From contig CAZLEX010000007.1 in assembly GCA_964558655.1 (NCBI GenBank), positions 1-58,063 of the forward strand: a stretch of DNA of 58,063 nt, read 5' to 3'. The number at the start of each line of letters is the position of its first letter. Positions within the stretch are counted from its first letter, which is position 1. The position numbers and the translations under genes were made by a program. The notes beneath the pieces are model-generated. The model was not told the origin of the DNA. It was given only the letters and a program-made list of their open reading frames with translations, and searched no databases. This DNA is from RGIG6353 sp964558655. GTDB lineage: Bacteria > Bacillota > Clostridia > Oscillospirales > SIG627. Positions 8,251 to 18,447 of this stretch are shown here, in pieces.

Positions 8251-11200
8251 ATGAAAAGAACGATGCTTGCCACGATATTCGCTTTGTGTCTTGTCTTGTG
8301 TACGGCACTTTCGGTGTCTGCCGATTTGGGCGAAGTGCAGGAGAAAATCGACGCTTTGCCGGACGCTTCTCTCATCACCGAAGAAAACGCAGACGCCGTT
8401 ATATCACAGCTTGAACAAATAGACGAAGCGAAACTTTCACTTTCCGATGAGGAATACGAAAAGCTCGACTTCGCAAAGTACGACGGTGCGGTGCGTGCAC
8501 TCGAAGAGCTTTACGGCGAGGAGGGGGCTTCAACTCCATCCGTTCTCGGAATACCTTCCTCATATAAAAAGTACTACACGCAGTTCCGTATTGACTATAC
8601 CAAATATGTCGAACCGTACGGGAACATCGGGTTGTCGGAAGCAAACGGCAATTTCGGCGGTGCACTCAAAAAACTCAGTCAGATATACCAAGATTACAGC
8701 CAATACGGTCCTATCAGAATACTCGCCCCCATGGACTACTACGGCAAAGACCTGACTGTAAGCGGAGATTACACCTTAAACAAAGCCGAATTTACCATAA
8801 GCATGGTCGACTACAAAAACTGGCTTACCATGCAGGATTACTATTTGACCGACATGGATTTTACGGGAAAACTCACGGTCCCGAGCGGTTGTAAAGTAAC
8901 CTTTTTGGGACACACATATGAGGATTCCACATGTACCTTTAATATACAGGTAGAAGCAGGCGGAACGCTCATTCTCGAAAGCTGCACATTCAACGGTATA
9001 ATAACCGTCGAAGAGGGAGGAATTGTCGACATAAAGAAAAATGCTCAGGTCAACGCCGTAGTTCAAAACTACGGCACGGTTCAGTCCTCCGACGGCACCG
9101 GTATTGTAACCGGAACATTCATGAATTTAAGAGGAAAAATCTTAAGCGGAACCTTTACGGGAACCGTATACAATGAAGAGGTAAGCGTAATTTCAGGCGG
9201 TACTTTTACAAAAGCTATGAGAAACAACGGTACAATCGAAGGCGGTACTTTTAGCGGTACGGTAACAAACTATGCTGCGACCTCCGTAATCAGCGACGGT
9301 ACTTTTAAAAACTCCGTAATAAACTCCGCCGCGTCGGCATTAATCAGCGGCGGTACCTTCGACGGAAGTGTAACAAACAGTGAAAATGCCGTAATCGAAG
9401 GCGGTACTTTCAAAGGCAAAGTAACGAACACGGGTATTATAAAAGACGGAGACTTCTCAGCAATGGCAAGCGACAGCACGGGCGTTTATAAAGTCACTTT
9501 CGCATCGAAGGCACTCGTAGAATCTTCTTCCATGCCCGCTGTTCAGTACCGTGCGTACTACCCCGCTACAAAACCGCAGGAGACGCCCATATCGCAAACG
9601 GGTGTTCTGTTCGTACGCTGGCAAACGCTATCATACAGGACTTACACCGAATACAAGTTTTATGAAAATATCGTGGAAGACACGACGCTTTACGCCGACT
9701 GGACAAGCGAAATTTCCGAGATGAAATTTTTCGAAATCACGCCGAAGCGTTACACGGGCGTTGCCTACAACGCAAAAAACTTTGTAATAATTTACACCGG
9801 CAGCTATGATACCGACATCACCGTGCTTAAGTACAGCGAGGATTACACCTTAAGCGGCGACACAACGAAAACCGACGCCGGAAACTACTCCGTCACCGTC
9901 ACGGGATTATTAAAATACAAAGGGTCCGTTACTCTCAACTACACCATTAATCAAGCCGACATTGCAGACGCAACGGTTACCGCCGAAAACTTTGACTACG
10001 ACGGCAATGCTCATACTCCGACGCTTGAGGTCAAGTGGACTTACGGCGATAACACCTTTACCCTCACTCAAGGCACCGATTTCACCGTGAGCGGTACAAC
10101 AAGAGCAACAAATGCCTGCGACGAATATGTGATAACTCTCACCGGAAAAGGCAATTTCAAGGGAACAAAACAAGTCACCTGGAAAATAAGCACGGCCGAT
10201 TACCCCGACACTGTCCCCACCGTATCAATTCTCGATGCGACATACGGTGACGAACTTGCCGACATTGAGCTTCCCGAAAACTTTTACTGGCAGGAGACTT
10301 TCCTGCCCGACGGCAACGGAAGCCAAACTCCCGTAACTGTCGGCAATGCGGGAACCCGTACTTTCTACGCCGCATATGTTCCCGAAAACATAAACTATAA
10401 TATCGTGAAAGACATACCCGTTACAATAAGAGTTGCCAGAGCATCTACCACGGAAAGCAATATCAAAGCTCCGTCTCCCCTGTCAAGTCCTTTGGTGTAC
10501 AGCGGTAACAAACCTCTTTTCTCCGCCGCCGAAGTACCCGAAGGATGCACGGCGTATTACAGCCTTGACAAGTCGGCATGGACTTCCGACATTTCCGAAA
10601 TTACCGTTTCCTCCACCGGAGATTACACACTCTACTTCTATGTATACGGCGGAGACAACTATTTTGACTACGGCACACAAAGTAATCCGAAATTAATTCT
10701 TTTCGACGTTTCCTCCCGCGACATTTCCGACGATTCGGGCACTTACAAAATATCGGCAGAGGTCGGCTCCTTCACCTATAACGGATACGAACAGACAATT
10801 CTGCCCACTCTGAAGCTTGTCGACAGTGAAGGAAACACGGTTGAAACTCTTGTTTCGGGTACCGATTACACGCTTTCCTCCAACACCTACACCAATGCGG
10901 GCAATCACACATTGACCGTAATCGGATGTGGCAATTACACAGGCTCTCTCGATGTACAGTTTAATATAGAAAAAGCGACAATCTATTTCACATCAATTCC
11001 GAGCGTGCATTACAATGTATACAACAGACGGGAGTACACATATGAGTACAATCTGTTAGGCGACCTGCCGTCACTTGACGCACCTTTCGGATACGGCGAC
11101 ACTTCCTTTTCTGTCATAGAATCCTTCGTACACGGGGGATATGTAGACAGGGACGGTGGCTGCACTGTAAATAACTCAATTCTTTCCGTTCAGGTCAAAC

Positions 11201-14200
11201 GTTATGAAAGTGACGATGAGGGTTCCATCAACTATATCCGTGTAAAAGTTGTGTCCGAGAACATAAAAGACTTTGAAATACACATATATCTCGATGCGGT
11301 AAACAAAGCAAATGTCGATGTCTCGGTAATGCTTGACGAAACAATGGTCGGCGGCATGACATACGGCGACACCTCAACTCTCAGGGCTGAAGTTTCCGGC
11401 GGGGCTCAGGGTTCAATCACATGGACATCGAGCGACGAAAACATAATCGGAATAGTGGGAGACAGCGATGCTTTGAATGTCACTGTCAAGGCTGTAGGAG
11501 CCAGCGAGACGGGAGCTACCCTTACGGTCACCTTTGACGGAGACACACAACGCGGAACAACAACCATGATTATCCCCGTTGCAAAAAAAGCCGTCATCGT
11601 CTCGAATATTGAGGTACCGGACAAAACATATGACGGCAGTACAACCACAACCGTTGATTTTGACAAAATTGTACTTGACGGCAAGATAGCAGAAGATGAT
11701 CTGAGAATTCTCTCGTTGCATGCACTCTTTTCCGATAAAAATGTCGGGCGGAACAAGACGGTCAGCATTGCGAATATCGAACTTTGCGGCACATCTGCCG
11801 AAAACTATTTCGTTTCCGAAAATTCTCAGTCGCAAGCTACCGCTTCCATTAACAAAAAAGAGGTAACGGCAGAGGTAACAGCCTCGCCTAAGACCTACGA
11901 CGGCACGACAGTTGCAACGGTTACGGCTGTTGTGAACGCCTCCGAGATTTGCGAGGGCGACGAAATAACGATAACAGGACTTAAGGGTACTTTCGACACC
12001 GCAAATGCAGGAAACAGGACGGTCGCCGTTGACAGCTCCTCAGTTGTAATTTCAGGCACGGGATATGCCAACTATGACATTAAATTCCCCGCAAGCGTTT
12101 CGGCGTCGATTTATCAAAAAGTGATAATGGCACAGGTTACCGCCTCTCCAAAGACTTATGACCGCAATACGAACGCAACGGTTACGGCATATGTAAACGC
12201 CTCCGACATCTATGATGGCGACAGCATTACAATAACAGGACTTACGGGTACTTTCGACAACGCAAATGCAGGAAACAGGACGGTCGCCGTTGACACCTCC
12301 TCTGTCAGCGTTTCTGGCATGGGATACGGCAACTACAAAATTTATTACCCCGCAAGCGTTTCGGCATCTATCTATCAAAAAGAGGTAACGGCAGAGGTAA
12401 CAGCCTCGCCTAAGACCTACGACGGCACGACAGTTGCAACGGTTACGGCTGTTGTGAACGCCTNNNNNNNNNNNNNNNNNNNNNNNNNNNNNNNNNNNNN
12501 NNNNNNNNNNNNNNNNNNNNNNNNNNNNNNNNNNNNNNNNNNNNNNNNNNNNNNNNNNNNNNNTTGTAATTTCAGGCACGGGATATGCCAACTATGACAT
12601 TAAATTCCCCGCAAGCGTAAATTCTTCTATCGGCAAAAAAGAGGTAACGGCAACGGTAACAGCCACACCTAAGACCTACGACGGCACGACAGTTGCAACG
12701 GTTACGGCTGTTGTGAACGCCTCCGAGATTTGCGAGGGCGACGAAATAACGATAACAGGACTTAAGGGTACTTTCGACACCGCAAATGCAGGAAACAGGA
12801 CGGTCGCCGTTGACAGCTCCTCAGTTGTAATTTCAGGCACGGGATATGCCAACTATGACATTAAATTCCCCGCAAGCGTAAATTCTTCTATCTCCGCGAA
12901 AACCGTGACACCTACAATAACCTTTGCAAGCAGTGACAGCCTGTACTACAACAACGCACCTCACACCCCCGAAATTATTCTTAAAGACGGCGATGTGACA
13001 ATTCCCGAAAGCGAATACACAGTTTCCTATTCAAACAACACAAACGCATCCGAAAATGCAAAAGTCACGGCAACCGACAATGACGACGGAAACTACTCTT
13101 TCACCTTTGTTGAGAAAAACTTTACGATTTCAAAAGCCACACCGTCTCTTAAAAATCTGACGGCGACGATAGCCGACAACTCTCTGTCATTTGACGACAT
13201 CACCGTGACATATACCACAGACAAATGGTCGACAGGTACTTTCGCCTTCGTTGACGGGCAAACTCTCAAGTGGGGCGAAAACACAGTCTCTTATGTATTC
13301 ACCCCCGACGACACAAACAATGTATCGGTGGGAAGAGGCAGTGTAAATGTGACGACGAGAGACACCGAAGCCCCGACGGGAGAAATCAGGGTAGATTGGC
13401 AGAGCTGGACAGACTATTCGGAAGATATCACTTTCAGCTTTTTCTTCACGGGACTTCAGGATATAACTCTGAGTGCGAGCGACAACACAGACTGCGATGT
13501 CAAGATTGAATATCTGGTAAGCAATGAAAAAATCGAAAAAGCCGACCTTGAAAGTGCCGACTTTACCGAATACGAAGATGCTTTCAGGCTCTATCCTTAC
13601 AAGAGGTACATAGTATACGCAAGACTTACAGACGAAGCGGGCAATGCGGCATACATCAATTCTGAAGGATTCGTCCTTGAAAACGAGGGTTCCTCAACTC
13701 CCTCAACTCCCTCAACTCCCTCAACTCCCTCAACTCCGTCGGTTAAATTCGACACGGGAGACGGTGAAATCGAGCTTAAGGCGGGAGATGACGGCAAGAT
13801 AAGCGAACCCGAAACTCCGGTCAAAGAGGGATACACCTTCGATGGCTGGTACACCGACGACACCTTCACAAAGAAATTCGACTTTGACACCGAAATCACG
13901 GGTGACACCACCCTCATAGCAAAGTGGACGAAAAACGAATGGGTAAATCCGTTCGGCGATGTTGAAGACGGAGCATGGTACACGGAATACATCAAGTATG
14001 TGAGCGAAAATTCTCTCATGATGGGAGTTTCCGATACTGAGTTCGCACCTAACGAAAAGCTCACCCGCGCGATGTTCGTGACTGTTCTCTGGAGAATGGA
14101 AGGACAGCCCGTTGTGAACTACGCAATGCCGTTTACCGACATTGACGAAGAAGCCTACTATGCCGAAGCTCTCCGATGGGCGTCGGGTGTGGGAATTATC

Positions 14201-14494
14201 AAGGGCGTTTCCGAAACGGAATTCGCACCGAACTCGTTCATTACCCGCGAACAGATAGCGACGATTATGTTCCGCTATGCCGAATACAAGCAGACGGCTC
14301 CGACGGGCGCGTGGGCAATCCGTATTACCTTTGCCGACGCTTCCGATATTTCCGACTATGCGACCGAAGGCGTTATGTACTGCCTGCTTCACAACATTAT
14401 GTTAGGCAAACAGGACAACCTCTTCGACCCGCAGGGCTTCACGACAAGAGCCGAAACCGCCGCTATTCTCAATCGCTTTATCGAAAACAATTGA
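8251..14494 (+). CDS. Large multidomain S-layer (SLH) surface protein, interrupted by an assembly gap
   Basis: Start ATG 8251 encodes a signal peptide (MKRTMLATIF... ending SVSA). A helical region follows, then a beta-helix-like region rich in GGTF/SGTVTN repeats (about 8900-9460) and an InlB-like repeat ending TTLYADW. Next come several Ig-like MBG-type domains with YDG/YNG motifs, and four 87-residue YDG repeats (11860-12901). After these are a Ser-Thr-Pro linker, a second InlB-type repeat (GYTFDGWYTD) and three SLH domains (about 13940-14490) that would bind secondary cell-wall polymer. The frame before the 100-N gap and the frame after it differ by one base. A missing segment of 102 bp restores both the repeat period and the frame, giving about 2081 residues. 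The in-frame ATG at 12713 is internal to a repeat, not a start. An adhesin or S-layer-associated role is inferred. Confidence 0.9.
11860..12901 (+). repeat. Four tandem 261-bp (87-residue) YDG-domain repeats
   Basis: Units begin at 11860, 12121, 12382 (contains the N gap) and 12641. Unit 1 (11890-12098) and unit 4 (12671-12879) are identical over 209 bp. Unit 2 is clearly diverged (YDRNTNATVTAYVNASDIYDG instead of YDGTTVATVTAVVNASEICEG). Such identity explains why the assembly broke here and suggests copy-number change by recombination. Confidence 0.95.
12464..12563. other. Assembly gap of 100 Ns
   Basis: A run of exactly 100 Ns, the usual placeholder for a gap of unknown size. By comparison with the identical repeat unit 1, the missing segment corresponds to positions 11942-12043, which is 102 bp, or 102 bp plus any number of 261-bp units. 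Confidence 0.97.
13694..13738 (+). repeat. 9-bp tandem repeat encoding a Ser-Thr-Pro linker
   Basis: Five units of TCAACTCCC (the last ends in G) encode (Ser-Thr-Pro)5 between the Ig-like region and the InlB/SLH part of the surface protein. It is a flexible wall-spanning linker and could vary in length by slippage. Confidence 0.9.
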
Positions 14495-14506
14495 TAACAA
14501 AAAAGC

Positions 14507-14535
14507 AGAAGGCGTTCACCACGCCTTCTGTTTTT
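14507..14535 (+). terminator. Rho-independent terminator of the SLH gene
   Basis: Perfect 9-bp stem AGAAGGCGT (14507-14515) / ACGCCTTCT (14521-14529), loop TCACC, then GTTTTT. Confidence 0.9.
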
Positions 14536-14540
14536 GATTC

Positions 14541-14745
14541 TTTCAAGCTTTTTGAAAAAAGCTTGCCAAAACTTTCATTGTTATGACAAGTTTCTTCAAA
14601 ACTTGTCATAAAGAGGTCATATTTCCCTTATTACAAGTTTGAAAAACTTGTAATAAAAATGAAGTTTTGATAAAACTTTTTTAAAAGTTTTCGGGACAAG
14701 GGCAGAGCCCTGTATATTTCTTTCAAGCTTTTTGAAAAAAGCTTG
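14541..14745 (-). repeat. Dispersed multi-palindrome element, copy A (full length, reverse orientation)
   Basis: It lies in the 276-bp space between the convergent SLH and GntR genes, which holds nothing else after the terminator. Read on the minus strand it has the GC box (CAGGGCTCTGCCC, then CCCGAAAAC), and then four palindromes. These are P1 AAAACTTTT/AAAAGTTTT, P2 with arms ATTACAAGTTT/AAACTTGTAAT, P3 ATGACAAGTTTTGA/AACTTGTCAT, and P4 CAAGCTTTTT/AAAAAGCTTG. An extra P4 copy (14721-14745) sits outside the GC box, so both ends carry the same 25-bp palindrome. Other copies are at 19921, 22719, 25388 and 34032, with a remnant at 48054. Confidence 0.9.
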
Positions 14746-14770
14746 AAATATTAATATTATAATAAGACGG

Positions 14771-15433
14771 TTAATTCTCTATAAGGCGAAGAATATTGTC
14801 TCTTGCGTTTGTAATATGCTTTTCGGTAAGGGATTTGGCAAGGGAGCTGTTATGAGAAGCAATCGCCTCGTAAATTTCCCGATGTTCCTCAACGGCGGCA
14901 ATGGTTCTGCCGGCACTCAGGAATGAGGACTCTCTGGCTCTTTTGACATGAGCATGAAAAGACTTGAGAGTATCACGCAGAGTACGGCTTCCCGAGCACT
15001 CGTAAATTATCTCGTGAAATTTAGTGTCAAGCTGTACAATTTGCAAAACATCGTTTTTAGCACAGTAAAACTCCTGAAGTTCCACCAAGTTTTCAAGTTC
15101 TTTTACCTGTTCGGGCGTAATACGCTCCGCCGCCCACATTGAGCTTATCCCCTCAATCGCAATGCGAATGGTGTAAATATCCTTGATATCGTCAACGGAA
15201 ACGCCTACGACAAAAGTTCCCTTGTTCGGAACGGTGGTAACAAGCCCGTCCAGCTCCAGCTGACGCAAAGCTTCACGAACGGGAGTACGGCTCACGCCGA
15301 GCTGTGCCGAAATTTTCGACTCGACCAACTGGTCGCCTGTTGCGTAAATACCGTTAATAATCTGCTGTTCAAGCGTCTCGAAAACCTTGACGGGAAGAGA
15401 CGAAGACGAAACGGCGTCAAAAATCTTTTTCAT
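14771..15433 (-). CDS. GntR-family regulator, FadR (FCD) subfamily
   Basis: 220 residues. The N-terminal winged helix holds VFETLEQQIINGIYATGDQL, then LGVSRTPVREALRQLELDGLV, the diagnostic GntR signature. An all-helical FCD ligand-binding domain follows (DIYTIRIAIEGISS to the end), with Asp and His residues that usually bind a metal and an organic acid (for example LDTKFHEIIYECSG). Its ATG overlaps the stop of the Xer gene by 4 bp (ATGA), so the two are co-transcribed. The target genes are not evident. Confidence 0.88.
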   Translation of the reverse strand: MKKIFDAVSSSSLPVKVFETLEQQIINGIYATGDQLVESKISAQLGVSRTPVREALRQLELDGLVTTVPNKGTFVVGVSVDDIKDIYTIRIAIEGISSMWAAERITPEQVKELENLVELQEFYCAKNDVLQIVQLDTKFHEIIYECSGSRTLRDTLKSFHAHVKRARESSFLSAGRTIAAVEEHREIYEAIASHNSSLAKSLTEKHITNARDNILRLIEN

Positions 15434-16404
15434 TTTAAGTCCTCTTTTTCACTGATATTGGCAAGCGGGTTTGCCTCAATGGCTTTTTTCATCTGCATAT
15501 CGGACACATGAGTATATATCTGCGTGGTATTGAGCTGTTCATGCCCCAAAATATCCTTAAGCACCCGCACATCGACATTCCCCGTGCGGTACATGAGAGT
15601 TGCGGCGGTATGACGGAGTTTATGCGTCGAAAAATCCCGTCCGCCGAGTCCTGCCAGCGAGAGATACTTTTTCACCGTCCACTGCACCGTTTTTGCCGAA
15701 ATGCGCCGTTTGTTACGGCTTACGAACATGGCTTTCGGATCCTGACAGTCTATGGGACGGCGGGCAATGTAATTTTTCAGGGCGTCTATACAGGCACCGT
15801 TGAGATAAACGGTGCGTTCCTTACTTCCTTTACCCCTTATACGCAAGGAGGCGTCCTCCCAATTAACGCTGTCAAGGTTAATACCGACAAGCTCCGAAAG
15901 TCTCATTCCGCAATTAAGAAAAAGGGTAAAAATAGCGTAATCCCGATATCTGTTAGGATTTGTTTCGTCACATCTGACACATTCGAGAAGCCTTACGCTT
16001 TCCTCAAGAGTTAAAAACTTCGGCAGAGCGTTTTTTACGGCAGGAGTGGAAATATCGGCGGCAGGATTGACCGATATGATTTTTTCGCGGTAAAGGTACT
16101 TGAAAAACTCCCTTATCGAGACGAGCTTTCTCGCACGGGCGGCGGCACCGTTCTGTTTGTCAAGACTCACATGGAGCATATATTCGTATATCTGCTCGCT
16201 CTTAATGTTTTTTACCCGCTCAAGACTTACGCCGTAAATATCGAATTTCTCCTCCTGTGCTCCGTCCTCTCGGGAGAAAGTGAACTTAAAAAAATTCGTA
16301 AGGTCGAGTGCGTATTCGTTGACTGTGAGGTCGCTGCGGTTGCAGATGACCTTTTTGTATGTTAAAAACCCCTTAAGAAAAGACGGGGCTTCGGTATACT
16401 TCAC
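15430..16404 (-). CDS. XerC/XerD-type tyrosine recombinase
   Basis: 324 residues from a GTG at 16402-16404 (encoding MKYTEAPSFLKGF), with CGGAGAG seven bases upstream. Upstream in-frame ATGs lie beyond the promoter. The N-terminal core-binding domain runs to ~residue 175. Catalytic residues are visible: Arg in NCGMRLSELVG, Lys in GKGSKERTV, HKLRHTAAT (His-x-x-Arg), His in LGHEQLNTTQ, and Tyr in IYTHVS. Length and the absence of phage genes nearby suggest a chromosome-dimer-resolution Xer rather than an element integrase. It is co-transcribed with the GntR gene. Its promoter sits inside a perfect inverted repeat. Confidence 0.85.
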   Translation of the reverse strand: MKYTEAPSFLKGFLTYKKVICNRSDLTVNEYALDLTNFFKFTFSREDGAQEEKFDIYGVSLERVKNIKSEQIYEYMLHVSLDKQNGAAARARKLVSIREFFKYLYREKIISVNPAADISTPAVKNALPKFLTLEESVRLLECVRCDETNPNRYRDYAIFTLFLNCGMRLSELVGINLDSVNWEDASLRIRGKGSKERTVYLNGACIDALKNYIARRPIDCQDPKAMFVSRNKRRISAKTVQWTVKKYLSLAGLGGRDFSTHKLRHTAATLMYRTGNVDVRVLKDILGHEQLNTTQIYTHVSDMQMKKAIEANPLANISEKEDLK

Positions 16405-16446
16405 TTTTTTTCTCTCCGTTTTACCTGAAATTATTTTAAGTATACC
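16393..16446. promoter_or_regulatory. Perfect 9-bp inverted repeat over the xer promoter and start
   Basis: GGTATACTT (16393-16401) and AAGTATACC (16438-16446) are perfect inverted copies 36 bp apart. The right arm contains the -10 box and the left arm covers codons 2-4 of the recombinase gene. A DNA-level operator or recombinase-binding site is possible. Confidence 0.5.
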
Positions 16447-16467
16447 ACCTTTTTTTTCGTTTTGCAA
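16439..16467 (-). promoter_or_regulatory. Promoter of the xer-gntR operon
   Basis: On the minus strand TTGCAA (16462-16467) and TATACT (16439-16444) are 17 bp apart, with TGG immediately before the -10 (extended -10). Confidence 0.65.
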
Positions 16468-16470
16468 GAG

Positions 16471-16499
16471 TTGACAAAAAATCTTCGCGGTGGTACTAT
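16471..16499 (+). promoter_or_regulatory. Promoter of the ppa-trkA-trkH operon
   Basis: TTGACA (16471-16476) and TACTAT (16494-16499), spacing 17, with an extended -10 TG at 16491-16492. It diverges from the xer promoter, whose -35 ends 3 bp away. Confidence 0.7.
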
Positions 16500-16534
16500 A
16501 TAAATCGGAAAATATATTTAATAAGGAGGACACC

Positions 16535-17068
16535 ATGTCAAACATTTGGCACGACTGTGCACCGTCGAGGATAAACCCCTCCGATTTCGTGTGCGTTATC
16601 GAAATATCAAAAGGAAGTAAAAAGAAATACGAACTTGACAAAGAAACGGGCTTTTTGATTTTGGACAGAATTCTTTACACCTCCACCCACTATCCCGCAA
16701 ACTACGGCTTTATTCCGAGAACTTACGGCGACGACGGGGACCCTTTAGATGTACTCCTTCTCTGTTCCGAGCCTCTTGAACCCCTCACTCTTGTACGGGC
16801 TTATCCCATCGGCGTTATCTCCATGATAGACAACGGACGCAAGGACGACAAAATCATTGCCATTCCGAGAGAGGACCCGAATTACAACATTTATACCGAC
16901 ATGGAAATGCTTCCCCGCCATGTGTTCGACGAAATGAGGCACTTCTTCTCGGTTTACAAAGACCTTGAAAACAAGACCACCGCCGTCGATGAGGTAGGTC
17001 CGAGAGATACTGCCGAAAAGATAATCTCAGACGCCATCGACCACTATATCGAAACATTCTGCAGGTAA
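16535..17068 (+). CDS. ppa: Inorganic pyrophosphatase, family I
   Basis: 177 residues from ATG 16535 with AAGGAGGACACC. The signature DGDPLDVLLL holds the Mg-binding aspartates. KKKYELDKETGFLILDRIL, YPANYGFIPRTYGDDGD and REDPNYNIY are further active-site blocks. The enzyme hydrolyses cytoplasmic pyrophosphate and pulls biosynthetic reactions forward. It starts the operon and is 11 bp upstream of trkA, an arrangement linking it to K+ uptake. Confidence 0.95.
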   Translation: MSNIWHDCAPSRINPSDFVCVIEISKGSKKKYELDKETGFLILDRILYTSTHYPANYGFIPRTYGDDGDPLDVLLLCSEPLEPLTLVRAYPIGVISMIDNGRKDDKIIAIPREDPNYNIYTDMEMLPRHVFDEMRHFFSVYKDLENKTTAVDEVGPRDTAEKIISDAIDHYIETFCR

Positions 17069-17079
17069 CGGAGAAAAAT

Positions 17080-18447
17080 ATGAAAATCATTGTTATAGGT
17101 GCGGGCAAGGTCGGTTACACGGTTGCCGAACAGCTCATTGCCGAAGGGCACGATGTGGTGATTGTCGACACTTCCCGCGATGTTCTGCGTGACGCTCTCG
17201 ACTCTCTTGACGCTATCGGCGTACACGGCAACGGTGCCGTAAGCAGTGTTCTTCTTGAAGCGGGGGCGGATAATTGCGGGCTTCTGATAGCTCTCACGGG
17301 TTCGGACGAACTGAACCTGCTCTCCTGTCTCATTGCCTCCCGTCTGGGTGCGGGAGGAACTATTGCCAGAGTACGCAACCCCGAATATCACCGCGATCTC
17401 GGCATTGTGAGCGAAAGTCTCTCTCTTACTATGGCACTCAATCCCGAATATGAGGCGGCACTTGAAATATTCCGCATACTCAAGTACCCTTCGGCGATAA
17501 GCGTTGACATCTTTTCACGCGGGAAAGTCGACCTTGTGAGTTTTGAGGTGGGAGAAGAGTGTCTCCTCTGCGGCAAAAGTGTGAGGGAAGCTTTTTCCTC
17601 TCTCTCTTTCAATGTGCTTGCCTGTGCCGTAAACCGTGACACAGAGGTATTCATTCCGCGAGGCGACTTTGAAATAAAGTCGGGAGACATTGTAGCCGCA
17701 ATGATACCCCCCGACGAAATAAACGGATTTTTCAAACAAATAAACATTCCGGTCAAAAAAGTCAAAAGCGTTATGATTGTCGGCGGAGGCGTTATCGCAG
17801 AGTATCTCGCAAGTGAGCTCTGCCGTGCGAAATGTGCCGTAACGGTAATAGAAAAAGACCGTGAAAGAGCCGAAAATCTGAGCTTTCTTTTCCCCGACGC
17901 CAACATCGTCTGTGCCGACGGAACCGACCGCGATATGCTTCTCGAAGAGGGACTGTCCTCCTGCGACGCTCTCTGTTCGCTCACGGGGTTCGACGAAGAA
18001 AACATCTTTCTCTCCCTCTTTGCTCAGGGTGTGAGAGAGGACATAAAAACCGTGACAAAAGTCAACAAAATTGCTTTTAAGGAGCTTACCGGTATTCTCG
18101 ATATGGGTTCCGTCGTCTACCCGAAATACATCACATCCGACAAAATTTTACGCCATGTGCGTGCGAAATGCAACAATGCGGGCGGAGGTCTGGAAAATCT
18201 TTACAGAATTCTCGGCAACAAGGCTGAGGCTCTGGAATTTTCCGTGTCGGAGAACAGCCCTCTTGCCGATAAACCTATCTTCAAGCTCCCTCTCAAGCCC
18301 GATGTGCTTATCGGTGCCGTAACACGCAAAGACGAGGTGTTTATACCGCACGGTACCGACCGTCTTCTGCCGGGTGACGCCGTTACCGTCGTGACGCTTA
18401 TACAGGGCTTATCCGACCTTGAAGACATTTTGAGGGACGACTTATGA
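17080..18447 (+). CDS. trkA: Trk potassium uptake regulatory subunit TrkA
   Basis: 455 residues with two RCK halves. The first has the Rossmann loop IGAGKVGYTVA at the N-terminus, with IVD closing the NAD-binding strand. The second begins at ~residue 228 with MIVGGGVIAEYLA and VIEKDRERAENL. Each half is followed by a TrkA-C domain (for example ISVDIFSRGKVDLVSFEVGEE). It is the cytoplasmic NAD(H)/ATP-sensing ring that gates the TrkH channel encoded next. The stop overlaps the trkH start by 4 bp (ATGA). Confidence 0.95.
   Translation: MKIIVIGAGKVGYTVAEQLIAEGHDVVIVDTSRDVLRDALDSLDAIGVHGNGAVSSVLLEAGADNCGLLIALTGSDELNLLSCLIASRLGAGGTIARVRNPEYHRDLGIVSESLSLTMALNPEYEAALEIFRILKYPSAISVDIFSRGKVDLVSFEVGEECLLCGKSVREAFSSLSFNVLACAVNRDTEVFIPRGDFEIKSGDIVAAMIPPDEINGFFKQINIPVKKVKSVMIVGGGVIAEYLASELCRAKCAVTVIEKDRERAENLSFLFPDANIVCADGTDRDMLLEEGLSSCDALCSLTGFDEENIFLSLFAQGVREDIKTVTKVNKIAFKELTGILDMGSVVYPKYITSDKILRHVRAKCNNAGGGLENLYRILGNKAEALEFSVSENSPLADKPIFKLPLKPDVLIGAVTRKDEVFIPHGTDRLLPGDAVTVVTLIQGLSDLEDILRDDL

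Noticed and set aside
12564..12597. C-terminus of the 8251 frame directly after the Ns
   Set aside because: Reading through the 100 Ns puts the downstream repeat out of frame; the short tail and stop are artefacts of the placeholder length.
12713..14494. Separate gene starting at the ATG in repeat unit 4
   Set aside because: The ATG arises from frame reading after the gap; the repeat period and frame show it continues the large SLH gene begun at 8251.
15430..16404. Tyrosine recombinase considered as an integrase marking a mobile element
   Set aside because: Its neighbours are a GntR gene and ppa; no att repeats, tRNA or element genes were found, and the length fits housekeeping Xer.
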